Source: Cytophagales bacterium Alg240-R148 (lineage in GTDB: Bacteria > Bacteroidota > Bacteroidia > Cytophagales > Cyclobacteriaceae). From it: a stretch of 64,000 nucleotides of DNA. The translations under genes and the position numbers were made by a program. Shown piece after piece: positions 52,870 to 61,846 of the stretch. The stretch covers positions 186,001 to 250,000 of the forward strand of contig LS999828.1 of NCBI GenBank assembly GCA_900537185.1, given 5' to 3'. The notes below the pieces were generated by a model. It had not been told where the DNA came from, did not search any database, and saw only the letters and a program-made list of their open reading frames with translations. Within the stretch, counting starts at the first letter, position 1, and the number at the start of each line of letters is the position of its first letter.

Positions 52870-55344
52870 TTGAATAAATTTAGTTTCGCAGAAGTCATTG
52901 TACCGGTTCCGGTACCCAACACCTTCACCTACAAACTCCCAGAAGAGGACCAAGAGATACAGGTAGGGGTGCGGGTGGTTGTGCCCTTTGGAAAAAGACA
53001 AATTGTTACAGGAGTTGTCATCCGTTTGCACAACGAAAGACCGGAAAAGTACAGTGCTAAAAGTATTCTGGAAGTTTTAGAAATCACCCCTTCCATTACG
53101 CCTTTGCAAATAAAGTTTTTTCAGTGGATGGCCCACTATTACATGGGGTTTGTTGGCGAAGTGCTCAACAACGCCTTGCCTTCAGGCCTTAAAGTACACT
53201 CCGAATCCAGAATGTGCTTGCACCCTGAATATGACATCGAGGCAAATTCAGAATCCTTAAGCGACCAAGAATTTCAATTGCTAAGCACCCTTAAAACGAG
53301 TGAAACCTTGACCTACGAAGAGGCTAAATCCATTACAGGGGTAGATTCTATATACAGATTAATAAAATCACTTTATTACAAAGAAGCCCTGCTGCTTTTT
53401 GAACACTTTAAAGAAAAATACAAACCCAAAATTGAAAAACGCATCCGACTATCGGCTGCCTACCTTGCGGATTCCGCATTGGACGATCTAATTTTAAAAT
53501 TAGATAAAAAGCAAAAACAAGCCGATGTACTACTAAAATACCTGCAGGATTGTCCTGTGTTTCAGGCTCCAGAAAAAAACGACCTCGGAATGGCCTATGC
53601 CACCATCAAACAAAGTGGGCTATCTGAAAGCAGCTTAAAAACTTTAGTGAAAAACGGAGTTTTTGAATTGTTCACTAGAACCATTCCAAGAGTTAGTTTT
53701 GACAACAACACAAACGAAGTAAACCCTTTATCGAAGGAGCAAAATGCTGCCCTAGACAAAATATTCCAGTGTTTTGAAGATAAAAACATTGCGCTTTTAG
53801 AAGGTGTTACGGGCAGTGGCAAAACGGAAGTATACATCCATTTAATAAAAACGGCATTGGAAAATGGCGGGCAGGTTCTGTATATGCTGCCTGAAATAGC
53901 CCTTTCAACTCAAATTGTAAATCGACTTTCAAAAATATTTGGCCCCGAAATGGGGGTCTACCATTCTAAATATTCAGATAATGAACGCATTGAAGTTTGG
54001 AATGGACTCTTACGAAATAAAATCAATTTAGTGGTTGGGGTGCGGTCTTCTGTTTTTCTACCATTTAGCAATTTGGCCTTGGTAATAATAGATGAAGAAC
54101 ATGAACCTTCTTACAAACAATTTGAAAAAAGCCCTCGATACCAAGCGAGAGATTCCGTTTTAAAACTTGCACAACTCACAGGTGCCAAAGTTCTTATGGG
54201 CTCCGCCACTCCATCTATTGAAACCTTGTACAATGTTGCGCAAAAAAGGTTTGCCCACGTTGATTTGAGCGGACGGTACCAGGATGTAACCATGCCAAGT
54301 ACGCAAATTATAGACCTAACTAGGGCACAAAAAAAGAAACAGTTAAAAGGAAGCTTTAGCCAAGAACTACTAGATGCCATCGGCGCTTGTCTTGAAGAAA
54401 AACGACAAGCTATAATTTTTCAGAACAGAAGAGGGTATGCACCGCTGCTTAACTGTAATGATTGCGGGTGGATTCCAAGCTGTGAAAGTTGCGCAGTATC
54501 CTTAACCTATCATTTGCATCGCAACGAATTAAAATGCCATTATTGCGGTTTTACAGAATTTGTGCCTAAAAAATGTGAGAGTTGTGGTTCTACCAATATT
54601 CAAACCATTGGTTTTGGAACAGAAAAACTCGAAGAAGAACTCGAAATACATTTTCCAGAAGCTAGAATTTCTAGAATGGACCAAGACACTACTAAGAACA
54701 AATACGGTTACCAGCAGATAATATCAGATTTCGAGAATGGCTCTATTGATATCTTGGTAGGAACTCAAATGGTTTCTAAAGGACTAGATTTCGCTGGGGT
54801 AAAAATTGTTGGCGTGATGAATGCCGACAGCTCCTTGTTTTTTCCAGATTTCCGATCGCATGAAAGGGCTTACCAATTGATGGTTCAAGTAAGTGGTCGA
54901 GCAGGTAGAAAGGAAGGGGACGGAATGGTTTACATCCAAACAAGGCAACCAGAACACAATATTTTCCAACAGGTTATTAACGCTGATAATAGAGCATTTT
55001 ATGATTTGGAGATAGAAGAAAGGAAAGCCAACCACTACCCTCCATTCGTTAGACTAATAAAAATTACGATAAAAAATAGAGAAGAACATTTAGCGGAAGA
55101 ATCTGCACAGAAATATTGCAACCTTCTCAATTACCATTTGGGCGCAGGTAGGGTATTGGGGCCCATTACCCCTATTATATCTAGAATACGCAACCTTTAC
55201 ATTAGGGAGATATTGGTAAAAGTTGAAAAAAACGGAGTAAACATCCAAAAAGTAAAACAAATATTATTTACCCAAAAAGGAGAATTACTCCACGAATTAA
55301 AATTAAAGTCAACAAAGGTTATTTTTGATGTAGATCCTTATTAA
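52870..55344 (+). CDS. priA: primosomal protein N' (replication restart helicase PriA)
   Basis: An 824-residue PriA that rebuilds stalled forks by unwinding lagging-strand DNA and loading the replisome. The TTG at 52870 is used as start, directly after the TAG of the preceding gene; the usual F-A-E-V-x-V-P-V-P-x-P-x-T-F-T-Y sequence follows immediately, and no nearby ATG would keep it. The N-terminal DNA-binding domain is followed by helicase motifs (Walker A G312-V-T-G-S-G-K-T, DEEH in VIIDEEHEPS) and the zinc region with C-x2-C pairs (CNDCG, CESCA, CHYCG, CESCG). All expected cysteines are visible. Confidence 0.97.
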   Translation: MNKFSFAEVIVPVPVPNTFTYKLPEEDQEIQVGVRVVVPFGKRQIVTGVVIRLHNERPEKYSAKSILEVLEITPSITPLQIKFFQWMAHYYMGFVGEVLNNALPSGLKVHSESRMCLHPEYDIEANSESLSDQEFQLLSTLKTSETLTYEEAKSITGVDSIYRLIKSLYYKEALLLFEHFKEKYKPKIEKRIRLSAAYLADSALDDLILKLDKKQKQADVLLKYLQDCPVFQAPEKNDLGMAYATIKQSGLSESSLKTLVKNGVFELFTRTIPRVSFDNNTNEVNPLSKEQNAALDKIFQCFEDKNIALLEGVTGSGKTEVYIHLIKTALENGGQVLYMLPEIALSTQIVNRLSKIFGPEMGVYHSKYSDNERIEVWNGLLRNKINLVVGVRSSVFLPFSNLALVIIDEEHEPSYKQFEKSPRYQARDSVLKLAQLTGAKVLMGSATPSIETLYNVAQKRFAHVDLSGRYQDVTMPSTQIIDLTRAQKKKQLKGSFSQELLDAIGACLEEKRQAIIFQNRRGYAPLLNCNDCGWIPSCESCAVSLTYHLHRNELKCHYCGFTEFVPKKCESCGSTNIQTIGFGTEKLEEELEIHFPEARISRMDQDTTKNKYGYQQIISDFENGSIDILVGTQMVSKGLDFAGVKIVGVMNADSSLFFPDFRSHERAYQLMVQVSGRAGRKEGDGMVYIQTRQPEHNIFQQVINADNRAFYDLEIEERKANHYPPFVRLIKITIKNREEHLAEESAQKYCNLLNYHLGAGRVLGPITPIISRIRNLYIREILVKVEKNGVNIQKVKQILFTQKGELLHELKLKSTKVIFDVDPY

Positions 55345-55357
55345 TTTTGTTTCATAA

Positions 55358-56023
55358 ATGCAGCGATTACTTTTATTTTATTTTTCGATGGTTATGGTGT
55401 TAGCGGGTTGTGATGAGGATCTACTTCGAGCACCAGGCACGCCAGAACCTCACTTTATTGCGAAATTCTACAATGCAGATAGTTTGATGACCATTAGTGC
55501 ATTACTAGTAGAAAATGAAGCCAGAAAAAGTGATATTGACAGCGCATTGCAAGTGGTCAACGATTCTATTAACAATGGAAACACAGACCCCATTTACCAA
55601 GAGTTAAAAGAACTTCTTATTGTTTCTAGCGATTCTAATGCCGTTATTAACAAGGAACTAACCTATACTTCTGGAGCCATTCAAGAGGGAAGAGTGGTTA
55701 TTAGTAAGGTCGTTTCGAGTATTAATAAAGAGATACTTGGTGCAGAAGACTCTGTAGATAGAATGGTACTTCCTCTGAATATGGCGGCTGGAACGGCAGG
55801 GTATGACATTTATTTACTTGGAGCAGACGGGAAGGAATTAAAAAATAAAATAACGCTTGAATATGCGTTGTTAAAAGAGATAAGAAACAATTATTATGTA
55901 ATTAGGGCTTCTGACATTCAATACAATAGCCTTCAAACGGATTATGATTCCGTCAAAATTATTTGCAACAGACCCGACAGTATTTGTAATAGCAATGAAA
56001 CACTGGTTGAACTTTATTTTTAG
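55358..56023 (+). CDS. lipoprotein, possibly DUF6452-like
   Basis: A 221-residue lipoprotein: signal with lipobox L-A-G-C18, then D-E-D-L and a folded mature domain with strands near the end (VIRASDIQYNSLQTDYDSVKIICNRPDSIC) and paired cysteines that may form a disulfide. The gene lies 14 bp after priA and its end overlaps the DUF6048-like gene. In Bacteroidota DUF6452 lipoproteins are often neighbours of DUF6048 proteins; I base the guess on this context and the general plan, not on a strong motif. The middle (about 70-130) is of a type I do not recognise. Confidence 0.6.
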   Translation: MQRLLLFYFSMVMVLAGCDEDLLRAPGTPEPHFIAKFYNADSLMTISALLVENEARKSDIDSALQVVNDSINNGNTDPIYQELKELLIVSSDSNAVINKELTYTSGAIQEGRVVISKVVSSINKEILGAEDSVDRMVLPLNMAAGTAGYDIYLLGADGKELKNKITLEYALLKEIRNNYYVIRASDIQYNSLQTDYDSVKIICNRPDSICNSNETLVELYF

Positions 56024-56648
56024 TATTGTATTTTTAGCAACTTCTGGGACAGCTTTGGCGCAGCAAGATTCTGTAGTTGTACAAGAATCCAATAACTTTT
56101 CAGTGAATTTGTACATTGATTACGGCAAGTTATTTACCCTCCCCTCTGATTTCGAACAAAAGCTAGAAGCTGGCGTTGGTATCAGCATAAAAAAAATCAA
56201 CATTGCAGTAGAAGCTGGGTATGCCAACCTTACCCCAGAAGACGCTATTAACAATGGGACCTACCAGTCCACTGGTAATTACGCACGTATTGGAGCGGAT
56301 TATGTGCACACCTTCCGTTCCCAATTTAGAGTTTATGGTGGCTTGCGATATGCCCTTTCCCAGTATGAAGACCAAGGTACGGCCGAAATTAAAAGTGAGC
56401 TTTGGGACACGCAAACCATAACTTTTGAAAGGAAAGATGAAACTGCGCAATGGGCAGAAATTGTTCTTGGCACCGATGCTAAATTTTTAAAACAAAATTG
56501 GCTTTGGATTGGGTGGAGAATGCGCATTAAAATTCTAACACAAAAAAACAGCTACGAGCCCATAGATATCCTTGCCATCCCTGGTTATGGTCGAACATTG
56601 AATAAGTCCATTCCTTCTTTTAACTTTTATTTGATGTTCAAAATTTAA
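55995..56648 (+). CDS. DUF6048-like outer-membrane protein
   Basis: From the ATG at 55995 (217 residues; an earlier in-frame codon at 55944 spoils the signal and sits inside the previous gene) it has a signal peptide (MKHWLNFIFSIVFLATSGTALAQ) and a strand-rich body with the small-barrel sequence FSVNLYIDYGKLFTLPSDFEQKLEAGVGI and a C-terminal FYLMFKI. This is the plan of DUF6048 family proteins in Bacteroidota. It overlaps the previous lipoprotein gene by 29 bp, so the two are probably made together. Function unknown. Confidence 0.75.
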   Translation: MKHWLNFIFSIVFLATSGTALAQQDSVVVQESNNFSVNLYIDYGKLFTLPSDFEQKLEAGVGISIKKINIAVEAGYANLTPEDAINNGTYQSTGNYARIGADYVHTFRSQFRVYGGLRYALSQYEDQGTAEIKSELWDTQTITFERKDETAQWAEIVLGTDAKFLKQNWLWIGWRMRIKILTQKNSYEPIDILAIPGYGRTLNKSIPSFNFYLMFKI

Positions 56649-56909
56649 TATTGCATTGATTTTTAAAAAGTACCCATCTACCAACAGTCCTTCTTATTTA
56701 TTGTAATTACCCGTTTCGAAACCAAGTAACTCCAGGATGTTTTGTGGTTTATAATTGTAGCATCGGCTGGTATCGGGCACATACCAACGGTTGCTCTCCT
56801 ATTCAAAAAAACATGAATACCAATGCGCTTATCTCTAAAAAGCTATACTTGGAATATTATTTTTTAAAGGATTCCTAAACATTTTGAATACCAAGACTGT
56901 TTGATTCTC

Positions 56910-57434
56910 ATGATAGTTTCGGTAGTAACAATTTGTTTTTATATGGTTTTTAATACACCAACCCTTTTTGATTTTAATGCCCATTCCAAACCGTGGACAA
57001 TTGTAAACGATGTGGTGATGGGTGGAAGATCACAAGCTCAATATTTCATAAACGAAGCCGGTCATGCCTTATTCAAAGGAAGGGTTTCCTTAGAAAACAA
57101 TGGCGGTTTCGCTTCCATTCGGTACAGGTTCCTACGACAAGATATTCGCAAGTACAACCAAATTATAATAAGGTTAAAAGGAGACGGTAAACGCTACCAA
57201 TTTCGGGTAAAAGCTGACCAATACCATCGTTTTTCTTATGTACACAATTTTAAAACTAGTGGAGAATGGGAACAAATAACCATTGATTTGGATGCTATGG
57301 TTCCAAAGTTTAGAGGCAACACTTTGAACATGCCCAATTTTCCTGGCCTATTTATCGAAGAAACTGCTTTCCTAATAGGAAATAAGAGAGCAGAATCTTT
57401 TCAACTTGTAATAGATCGCATCGATATGCAATAA
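56910..57434 (+). CDS. CIA30-like (complex I intermediate-associated 30) protein
   Basis: From the ATG at 56910 it has 174 residues; a TTG three codons upstream is ignored. A hydrophobic N-terminal segment (about 1-14) leads into a jelly-roll domain with NDVVMGGRSQAQYF and SLENNGGFASIRYRF, followed by KGDGKRYQFRVK, the signature of CIA30/NADH-ubiquinone assembly-type domains in bacteria, which bind carbohydrate-like ligands. In bacteria the role is not known. It stands alone between a 260-bp gap and the Lacal_2735 gene. Confidence 0.85.
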   Translation: MIVSVVTICFYMVFNTPTLFDFNAHSKPWTIVNDVVMGGRSQAQYFINEAGHALFKGRVSLENNGGFASIRYRFLRQDIRKYNQIIIRLKGDGKRYQFRVKADQYHRFSYVHNFKTSGEWEQITIDLDAMVPKFRGNTLNMPNFPGLFIEETAFLIGNKRAESFQLVIDRIDMQ

Positions 57435-57481
57435 AATAATTCGAAAAAAATTTATTATTTCAAATCTCAAACCAACAACAC

Positions 57482-57667
57482 ATGTTTAGTTTTTTTAAAA
57501 AAAGATCGAAAATTGACAGATTACAGAGCAAATACAGAAAACTTATTGCAGAAGCATTTGAACTGTCAAGAATAAGCAGAGCCCAAAGTGATTACAAATA
57601 CGCCATGGCGCAAGACGTTTTGAATGAGATTGAATCCATTCGGTTGAACAACATGAAAAGAGGTTGA
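57482..57667 (+). CDS. Lacal_2735 family small protein
   Basis: A 61-residue protein with a hydrophobic-basic start (MFSFFKKRSKIDRLQSKYRKLIAEAFELS) and a helical core ending NEIESIRLNNMKRG. This matches the short Bacteroidota family named after Lacal_2735, of unknown function, probably cytoplasmic or membrane-peripheral. It is a single small gene 48 bp downstream of the CIA30-like gene and may share its transcript. Confidence 0.85.
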   Translation: MFSFFKKRSKIDRLQSKYRKLIAEAFELSRISRAQSDYKYAMAQDVLNEIESIRLNNMKRG

Positions 57668-57729
57668 TCCCAGAATAGGAGCTTTGGGAGTGTTTCCATG
57701 GTGCCTCCCAATGTTGCTAGTAAAGTGGT

Positions 57730-59349
57730 CTACTGATTGAATTTTAAAACTGTAAATTCAACGCGTCTGTTTAATTTCCTTGTCTCCTCGTTTTTATTTG
57801 AAGCAATGGGCTTGGTACCACCATAACCTTTTTCAACAATGCGTTTCTTTTTAACTCCATTTTTAACCAAATAAGACTTGATTGATTCGGCTCTTTCTCT
57901 GGACAATTTCATGTTTACATGTGGGTTCCCCAGGTTATCCGTATGACCGGCCAGTTCAATTTCCATTGTAGGGTTGTTCTTTAACAAATGAATCACAGCA
58001 TTCAAATCTTCAAAGCTTTCTTCCAGTAAATCAGTAGACCCTCTCGCAAATAGAACGTGTTCTAAACGTACGGTTTTTCCTACTTCTATGGGATCAAGAT
58101 AACAAACAAGTTCTTTTAACTCTGCCAAATCTAAGCTGTCAAATTTTTGTTCGTACATAAAAAAGCCCTTCGCATCTACCTTTATTTTTACATAATTCAA
58201 ATATTGAGAAGAAAACTCAAACATACCGTTTTCTGAATTGAACGTCCCTTTTTGGTCTGCAGATTCAAATGAAAACCCAACATCCACCGTATTTCTATTG
58301 ACTGCATTTACAAACTTTATGTTCCGGCTATAGTCCACTGTTTTAATTGGTTCAACTGGGGCTGCCGAGCTATCCACCACCACCATGGCCGTTGCAGTAG
58401 TATCTGGATTGGCAACAATTTCAGTAACATTTGTTTCGGTTGGCACCGCCACAATTTCAAAGTCATCTTCAAATGTTGGTGCCAAAGACATGTATTTCAA
58501 ATCGCCATAACCATCACTGTCTTTGGTTGAAATGAAATTAACAACTTCCCTTTCGTGGTTGTATACAATACTCATTTCTCTAGCTGAAGTATTCACGAAA
58601 GGTCCTAAATTCTCAGGTTGAGACCAATTTCTCCAACTTTCATCCAACCTTTGCGAAGCATAAATATCAAAACTACCAAAGCCGGCATGTCCATTGGAAG
58701 CAAAGTATAAGGTTTTATTATCAGGAGCTAAAAAAGGAGCCATTTCCTGGTATTTGGTATTCACCACGTTCCCTAAATTCTTGGGCTCAGTCCAATTTCC
58801 ATTCTTAAAAAATGAAACATACAAATCTTCTCCCCCAACTGTACCATAAGATTCAATTGAAAACACCAGCACTTTTCCGTTGATGGATAAGGAAGCGGTT
58901 TGGTTGTCTGATTTATTTACGAAATATGGGATTTTTATATCTTTCGGTTCAGACCAAAAATTGCCCACTTTTTTGGAGACGCTTATACCTTGCGATTTTG
59001 GGTTCTGATAATGTCCATGAAGCAACATTGTTTTGTTATCTGGCATTAAGCCAATTACTCCATTCCAGTTTTTATTGTTCCAACTTTTAATTTTTTGAGG
59101 CATTCCAAATTTTCCATTGGATTGTTTTTCAGCCAACCACACATCTCCTTTATCCGACTTCCCTCCAATGTTATCTGGGTGGAATGCCCTTGATACTGCT
59201 ACCACATTACAGTCGTAATTAACGTAAAGATTGTGTTCATCATAAGGTGTATTGATGAACCTAACTGCCGTAGTATCCGTAATTTGAGCAGTGGACAAAT
59301 TAACTAAAGCCAATAAAAACCAGCAACACGATATTCCCTTTAACAACAT
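57730..59349 (-). CDS. OmpA-family protein with PD40 beta-propeller repeats
   Basis: A 539-residue exported protein: signal peptide (about 1-21), PD40/WD40-like propeller repeats (about 90-290; VWLAEKQSNG, APDNKTLYFASNGHAGFGSFD, NLGPFVNTSAREMS), a linker, and a C-terminal OmpA domain (about 425-539) with IELAGHTDNLGNPHVNMKLSRERAESIKSYL and the closing NRRVEF, which binds peptidoglycan diaminopimelate through its D and R. It would anchor an outer-membrane or surface complex to the cell wall, a plan common in T9SS/gliding bacteria. It starts 4 bp after the Usp gene. Confidence 0.93.
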   Translation of the reverse strand: MLLKGISCCWFLLALVNLSTAQITDTTAVRFINTPYDEHNLYVNYDCNVVAVSRAFHPDNIGGKSDKGDVWLAEKQSNGKFGMPQKIKSWNNKNWNGVIGLMPDNKTMLLHGHYQNPKSQGISVSKKVGNFWSEPKDIKIPYFVNKSDNQTASLSINGKVLVFSIESYGTVGGEDLYVSFFKNGNWTEPKNLGNVVNTKYQEMAPFLAPDNKTLYFASNGHAGFGSFDIYASQRLDESWRNWSQPENLGPFVNTSAREMSIVYNHEREVVNFISTKDSDGYGDLKYMSLAPTFEDDFEIVAVPTETNVTEIVANPDTTATAMVVVDSSAAPVEPIKTVDYSRNIKFVNAVNRNTVDVGFSFESADQKGTFNSENGMFEFSSQYLNYVKIKVDAKGFFMYEQKFDSLDLAELKELVCYLDPIEVGKTVRLEHVLFARGSTDLLEESFEDLNAVIHLLKNNPTMEIELAGHTDNLGNPHVNMKLSRERAESIKSYLVKNGVKKKRIVEKGYGGTKPIASNKNEETRKLNRRVEFTVLKFNQ

Positions 59350-59353
59350 TCTT

Positions 59354-60157
59354 TTATTTTATAATCAGCATTGGCAAATTTGAATAATAAGCCAATTGAT
59401 GGGTAACACTTTTATGAAACAATTGTGCAAAAATATTTCTTTTTTTATGAAATAAGGCTAAAAGTTCTGCATTTTTTTGCTTTACAACCGACTCTATTCC
59501 TTCTGCAACGTCTTCTACCTCCCCTATGCAATCATAGGACAACTTATCATTTTGGGCAAAAGAAAGTATTTCTTCGGCCAATTCTGTATTTGGTTTGTGC
59601 GCCAAATGGACCACATTGATCTTCGAATTAAAATAGGCAGCCAAGGCCAGTACATCTTGCAACTTGTATTTATCGTCTCGGTCTAAATCCGATGCATACA
59701 CAATTTTTTTCAATGGTTGCACCACACAATTTTCAGGTACACATAAAATCTTACCATCGTATTTTTTAATTACTTCAACAGTATTGCTCCCTGGCATATA
59801 AGTGCCTTTTTGGCCCATTCCAGAGGTTCCCATGATCAAGTATTCAAAAGTGTTCTCAGAAAGATACTCTAAAAACTTATTAGGAAAATCCCCGGTATCA
59901 ATTTTATGGGCAACTTCTATTTCATTTTCCTTTGTTATTTCGGCCTTTATTGATTCCAGTCGTTTGTTTATTTCTGCTAACCGGGCATTCAAGGTTTCAC
60001 CAACATGATCTGTCTCCAAAATTTGGTCAAAATCCTGTTCTGTAAAAGTAAAATACATCAATACTTTTAATTTCGCATGGTTCGCCAACATAACACAAAA
60101 CTCTAAGGCTTTTAATGAAGAAGGTGAAAAATCAATAGGGCAAACTATCCCGTTCAT
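59354..60157 (-). CDS. universal stress protein, tandem Usp domains
   Basis: A 267-residue cytoplasmic protein with two Usp domains in tandem (about 1-145 and 148-267). The first begins MNGIVCPIDFSPSSLKALEFCVMLA, the Usp strand-helix start, and ends with IMGTSGMGQKGTYMPGSNTVEVIKK (G-2X-G-9X-G/S/T type ATP-loop). The second half starts KKIVYASDLDRDDKYKLQ and has no clear G-rich loop, so only one ATP site is likely. The gene is followed after 4 bp by the OmpA-type gene and preceded by mpg. Confidence 0.9.
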   Translation of the reverse strand: MNGIVCPIDFSPSSLKALEFCVMLANHAKLKVLMYFTFTEQDFDQILETDHVGETLNARLAEINKRLESIKAEITKENEIEVAHKIDTGDFPNKFLEYLSENTFEYLIMGTSGMGQKGTYMPGSNTVEVIKKYDGKILCVPENCVVQPLKKIVYASDLDRDDKYKLQDVLALAAYFNSKINVVHLAHKPNTELAEEILSFAQNDKLSYDCIGEVEDVAEGIESVVKQKNAELLALFHKKRNIFAQLFHKSVTHQLAYYSNLPMLIIK

Positions 60158-60192
60158 GGCTTTAATATTTTCTTAAACTTACCAACAATATA

Positions 60193-60801
60193 CTATTTTG
60201 TATTATAACGACTCACAAATTTACTCATTTTCAAGTAAAATCTCCAAGGCAAATGGGCATCTTCTCCGGCATAATCCACTCCTATTCGTTTAGACACTCC
60301 TATGCCCCGTTCATTTACATTTTGTCCTTCTTCAATCCATAAGTCTGCTGAAGAACAAGGTTTTGCATTCTGTATCAAATTAACCTGCATGGCTTGACAA
60401 GTCTTGCCTGGGCCTGAAGCAAGTTCGTAAATATTGTTCTTTTTCCTGTTCGACTGCATTCTCTTTACCCCATCCAAAGGTTCAACAGCCCTAATCAACA
60501 CCGCATCCGGTATACCTTGGACATTGGTTACAACATTGAGCATGTGGTGTACACCGTAACATAAATACACATAAAACACGCCTCCTTTCAAAAACATGGT
60601 GTCCGTACGTTTTGTTCGAAGCAAATTATAGGCATGGCACGCTTTTTCTTGATGGCTGTAGGCCTCTGTTTCTACTATCATGGCTTTTAGCACAACATTT
60701 TCCACTCGGCGACAGAGCAGCTTTCCTAGCAAACCACGCGCAATAAAGGTTGGGTCCGAACCGGTATAAAACTCAGTAGGAAGATGATTTTTTTTAGACA
60801 C
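60193..60801 (-). CDS. mpg: DNA-3-methyladenine glycosylase (AAG/MPG family)
   Basis: A 202-residue AAG/MPG-family glycosylase that removes alkylated purines and hypoxanthine from DNA. The motifs present are ARGLLGKLLCR, VETEAYSHQEKACHAYN (with the catalytic Glu), FYVYLCYGVHHMLNVV, VLIRAVEPL and GPGKTCQAM. Length is typical. It is followed by a 35-bp gap and the Usp gene on the same strand, a possible stress-repair unit. No odd residues were seen. Confidence 0.96.
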   Translation of the reverse strand: MSKKNHLPTEFYTGSDPTFIARGLLGKLLCRRVENVVLKAMIVETEAYSHQEKACHAYNLLRTKRTDTMFLKGGVFYVYLCYGVHHMLNVVTNVQGIPDAVLIRAVEPLDGVKRMQSNRKKNNIYELASGPGKTCQAMQVNLIQNAKPCSSADLWIEEGQNVNERGIGVSKRIGVDYAGEDAHLPWRFYLKMSKFVSRYNTK

Positions 60802-60922
60802 ATTAAATATCTTTTCAATAAGTCGAAGGTTTTTAGCTTCTCATCTAAATTATTGTTTCAACTTTAAACTTAATACTGTAACTTATCGTATCTATACCAA
60901 AATAACAAAACCTATTTTCACA

Positions 60923-61774
60923 ATGAAAAAATCATTACTTTCAATTGCCCTGACGCTATTTGCTTTTGCAGGATACAGTCAGATTCAAATGCCAGCTCCT
61001 AGCCCAACCGCTACTGTACAACAGAAGGTTGGTCTTACAGATATTTCTGTAGTATATTCCAGACCGGGTGTCAAAGGAAGAACAGTTTTTGGAGACATGA
61101 TTCCTTATGGAAAAGTTTGGAGAACAGGCGCTAATGCTTCTACAAAAATAACTTTTAGCGACAATGTAAAACTAGGAGGTAAAGATGTTCCTGCTGGTGA
61201 GTATGCTTTGTATTCTATTCCAAACCAAAACGAATGGACTATTATTATCCATAAAAACACCAAACTTTGGGGTGCAGGTGGATACGACGCCAAAGATGAC
61301 CTTGTAAGATTCACTGCAAAGGCAGAAGCGATGCCTATGAGTGTTGAATCTATGGTTATTGATTTCGGTAATTTCAAGAATACAAGCGGTGAGATGTACA
61401 TCATTTGGGACAAAGTTGCTGTAACTATTCCTATTGAAGTGGAAATCGAATCCAAAGTAATGGCACAAATCAAAGAAAAGGTAATTGACGCCAGCGCTCC
61501 AAGTGGAAACGATTTGGCTGCTGCTGCTAATTTCTACCATCAATCTGGAAAAGATTTGAAACAAGCCTTGACTTGGATGGACCAAGCATGCAAAGCAAGA
61601 CCTGAAGCATTTTGGTTGTTGCATACTAAAGCAACTATTCAGAAAGATTTAGGAGACAAAAAAGCGGCCATTGCCACTGCCAAAAAATCTATTGAACTTG
61701 CTAAGAGCAACAAAGACGGAGATTTCGGATACATCAAAAGAAACGAAGACTTAATTGCTTCTTTATCGAAGTAA
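60923..61774 (+). CDS. DUF2911 protein with C-terminal TPR-like helices, second copy
   Basis: A 283-residue exported protein (signal MKKSLLSIALTLFAFAGYS-Q) with DUF2911 (about 25-180; VVYSRPGVKGRTVFGDMIPYGKVWRTGANASTKI, KDVPAGEYALYSI) and a helical C-terminus (KQALTWMDQACKARPEAFWLLHTKATIQKDLGDKKAA) that looks like a TPR pair. It is homologous to the product at 30246-31097, which has the same length of 283. The function of DUF2911 is not known. The stop is 11 bp before a terminator. Confidence 0.9.
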   Translation: MKKSLLSIALTLFAFAGYSQIQMPAPSPTATVQQKVGLTDISVVYSRPGVKGRTVFGDMIPYGKVWRTGANASTKITFSDNVKLGGKDVPAGEYALYSIPNQNEWTIIIHKNTKLWGAGGYDAKDDLVRFTAKAEAMPMSVESMVIDFGNFKNTSGEMYIIWDKVAVTIPIEVEIESKVMAQIKEKVIDASAPSGNDLAAAANFYHQSGKDLKQALTWMDQACKARPEAFWLLHTKATIQKDLGDKKAAIATAKKSIELAKSNKDGDFGYIKRNEDLIASLSK

Positions 61775-61785
61775 TAATAGCTATT

Positions 61786-61821
61786 AAAAAAAAAAGGCAT
61801 CCGAAATGGTGCCTTTTTTTT
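61786..61821. terminator. bidirectional intrinsic terminator
   Basis: The stem GGCATC/GGTGCC (61796-61801 and 61808-61813, with one G-T wobble) is flanked by A10 to the left and T8 to the right. It ends the DUF2911 gene (plus) and, read on the other strand, the NrfD-family gene ending at 61847. Confidence 0.85.
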
Positions 61822-61846
61822 GAATAAATTTTATAACGAGCTATAC

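Noticed and set aside
56813-56878. 21-codon frame (MNTNALISKK...) in the gap before the CIA30-like gene
   Set aside because: Too short, no coupling to a neighbour and no recognisable product.
57684-57711. Hairpin TTGGGAG/CTCCCAA between the Lacal_2735 gene and the OmpA-type gene
   Set aside because: Seven-bp stem with a 14-base loop and no T-run; not a convincing terminator.
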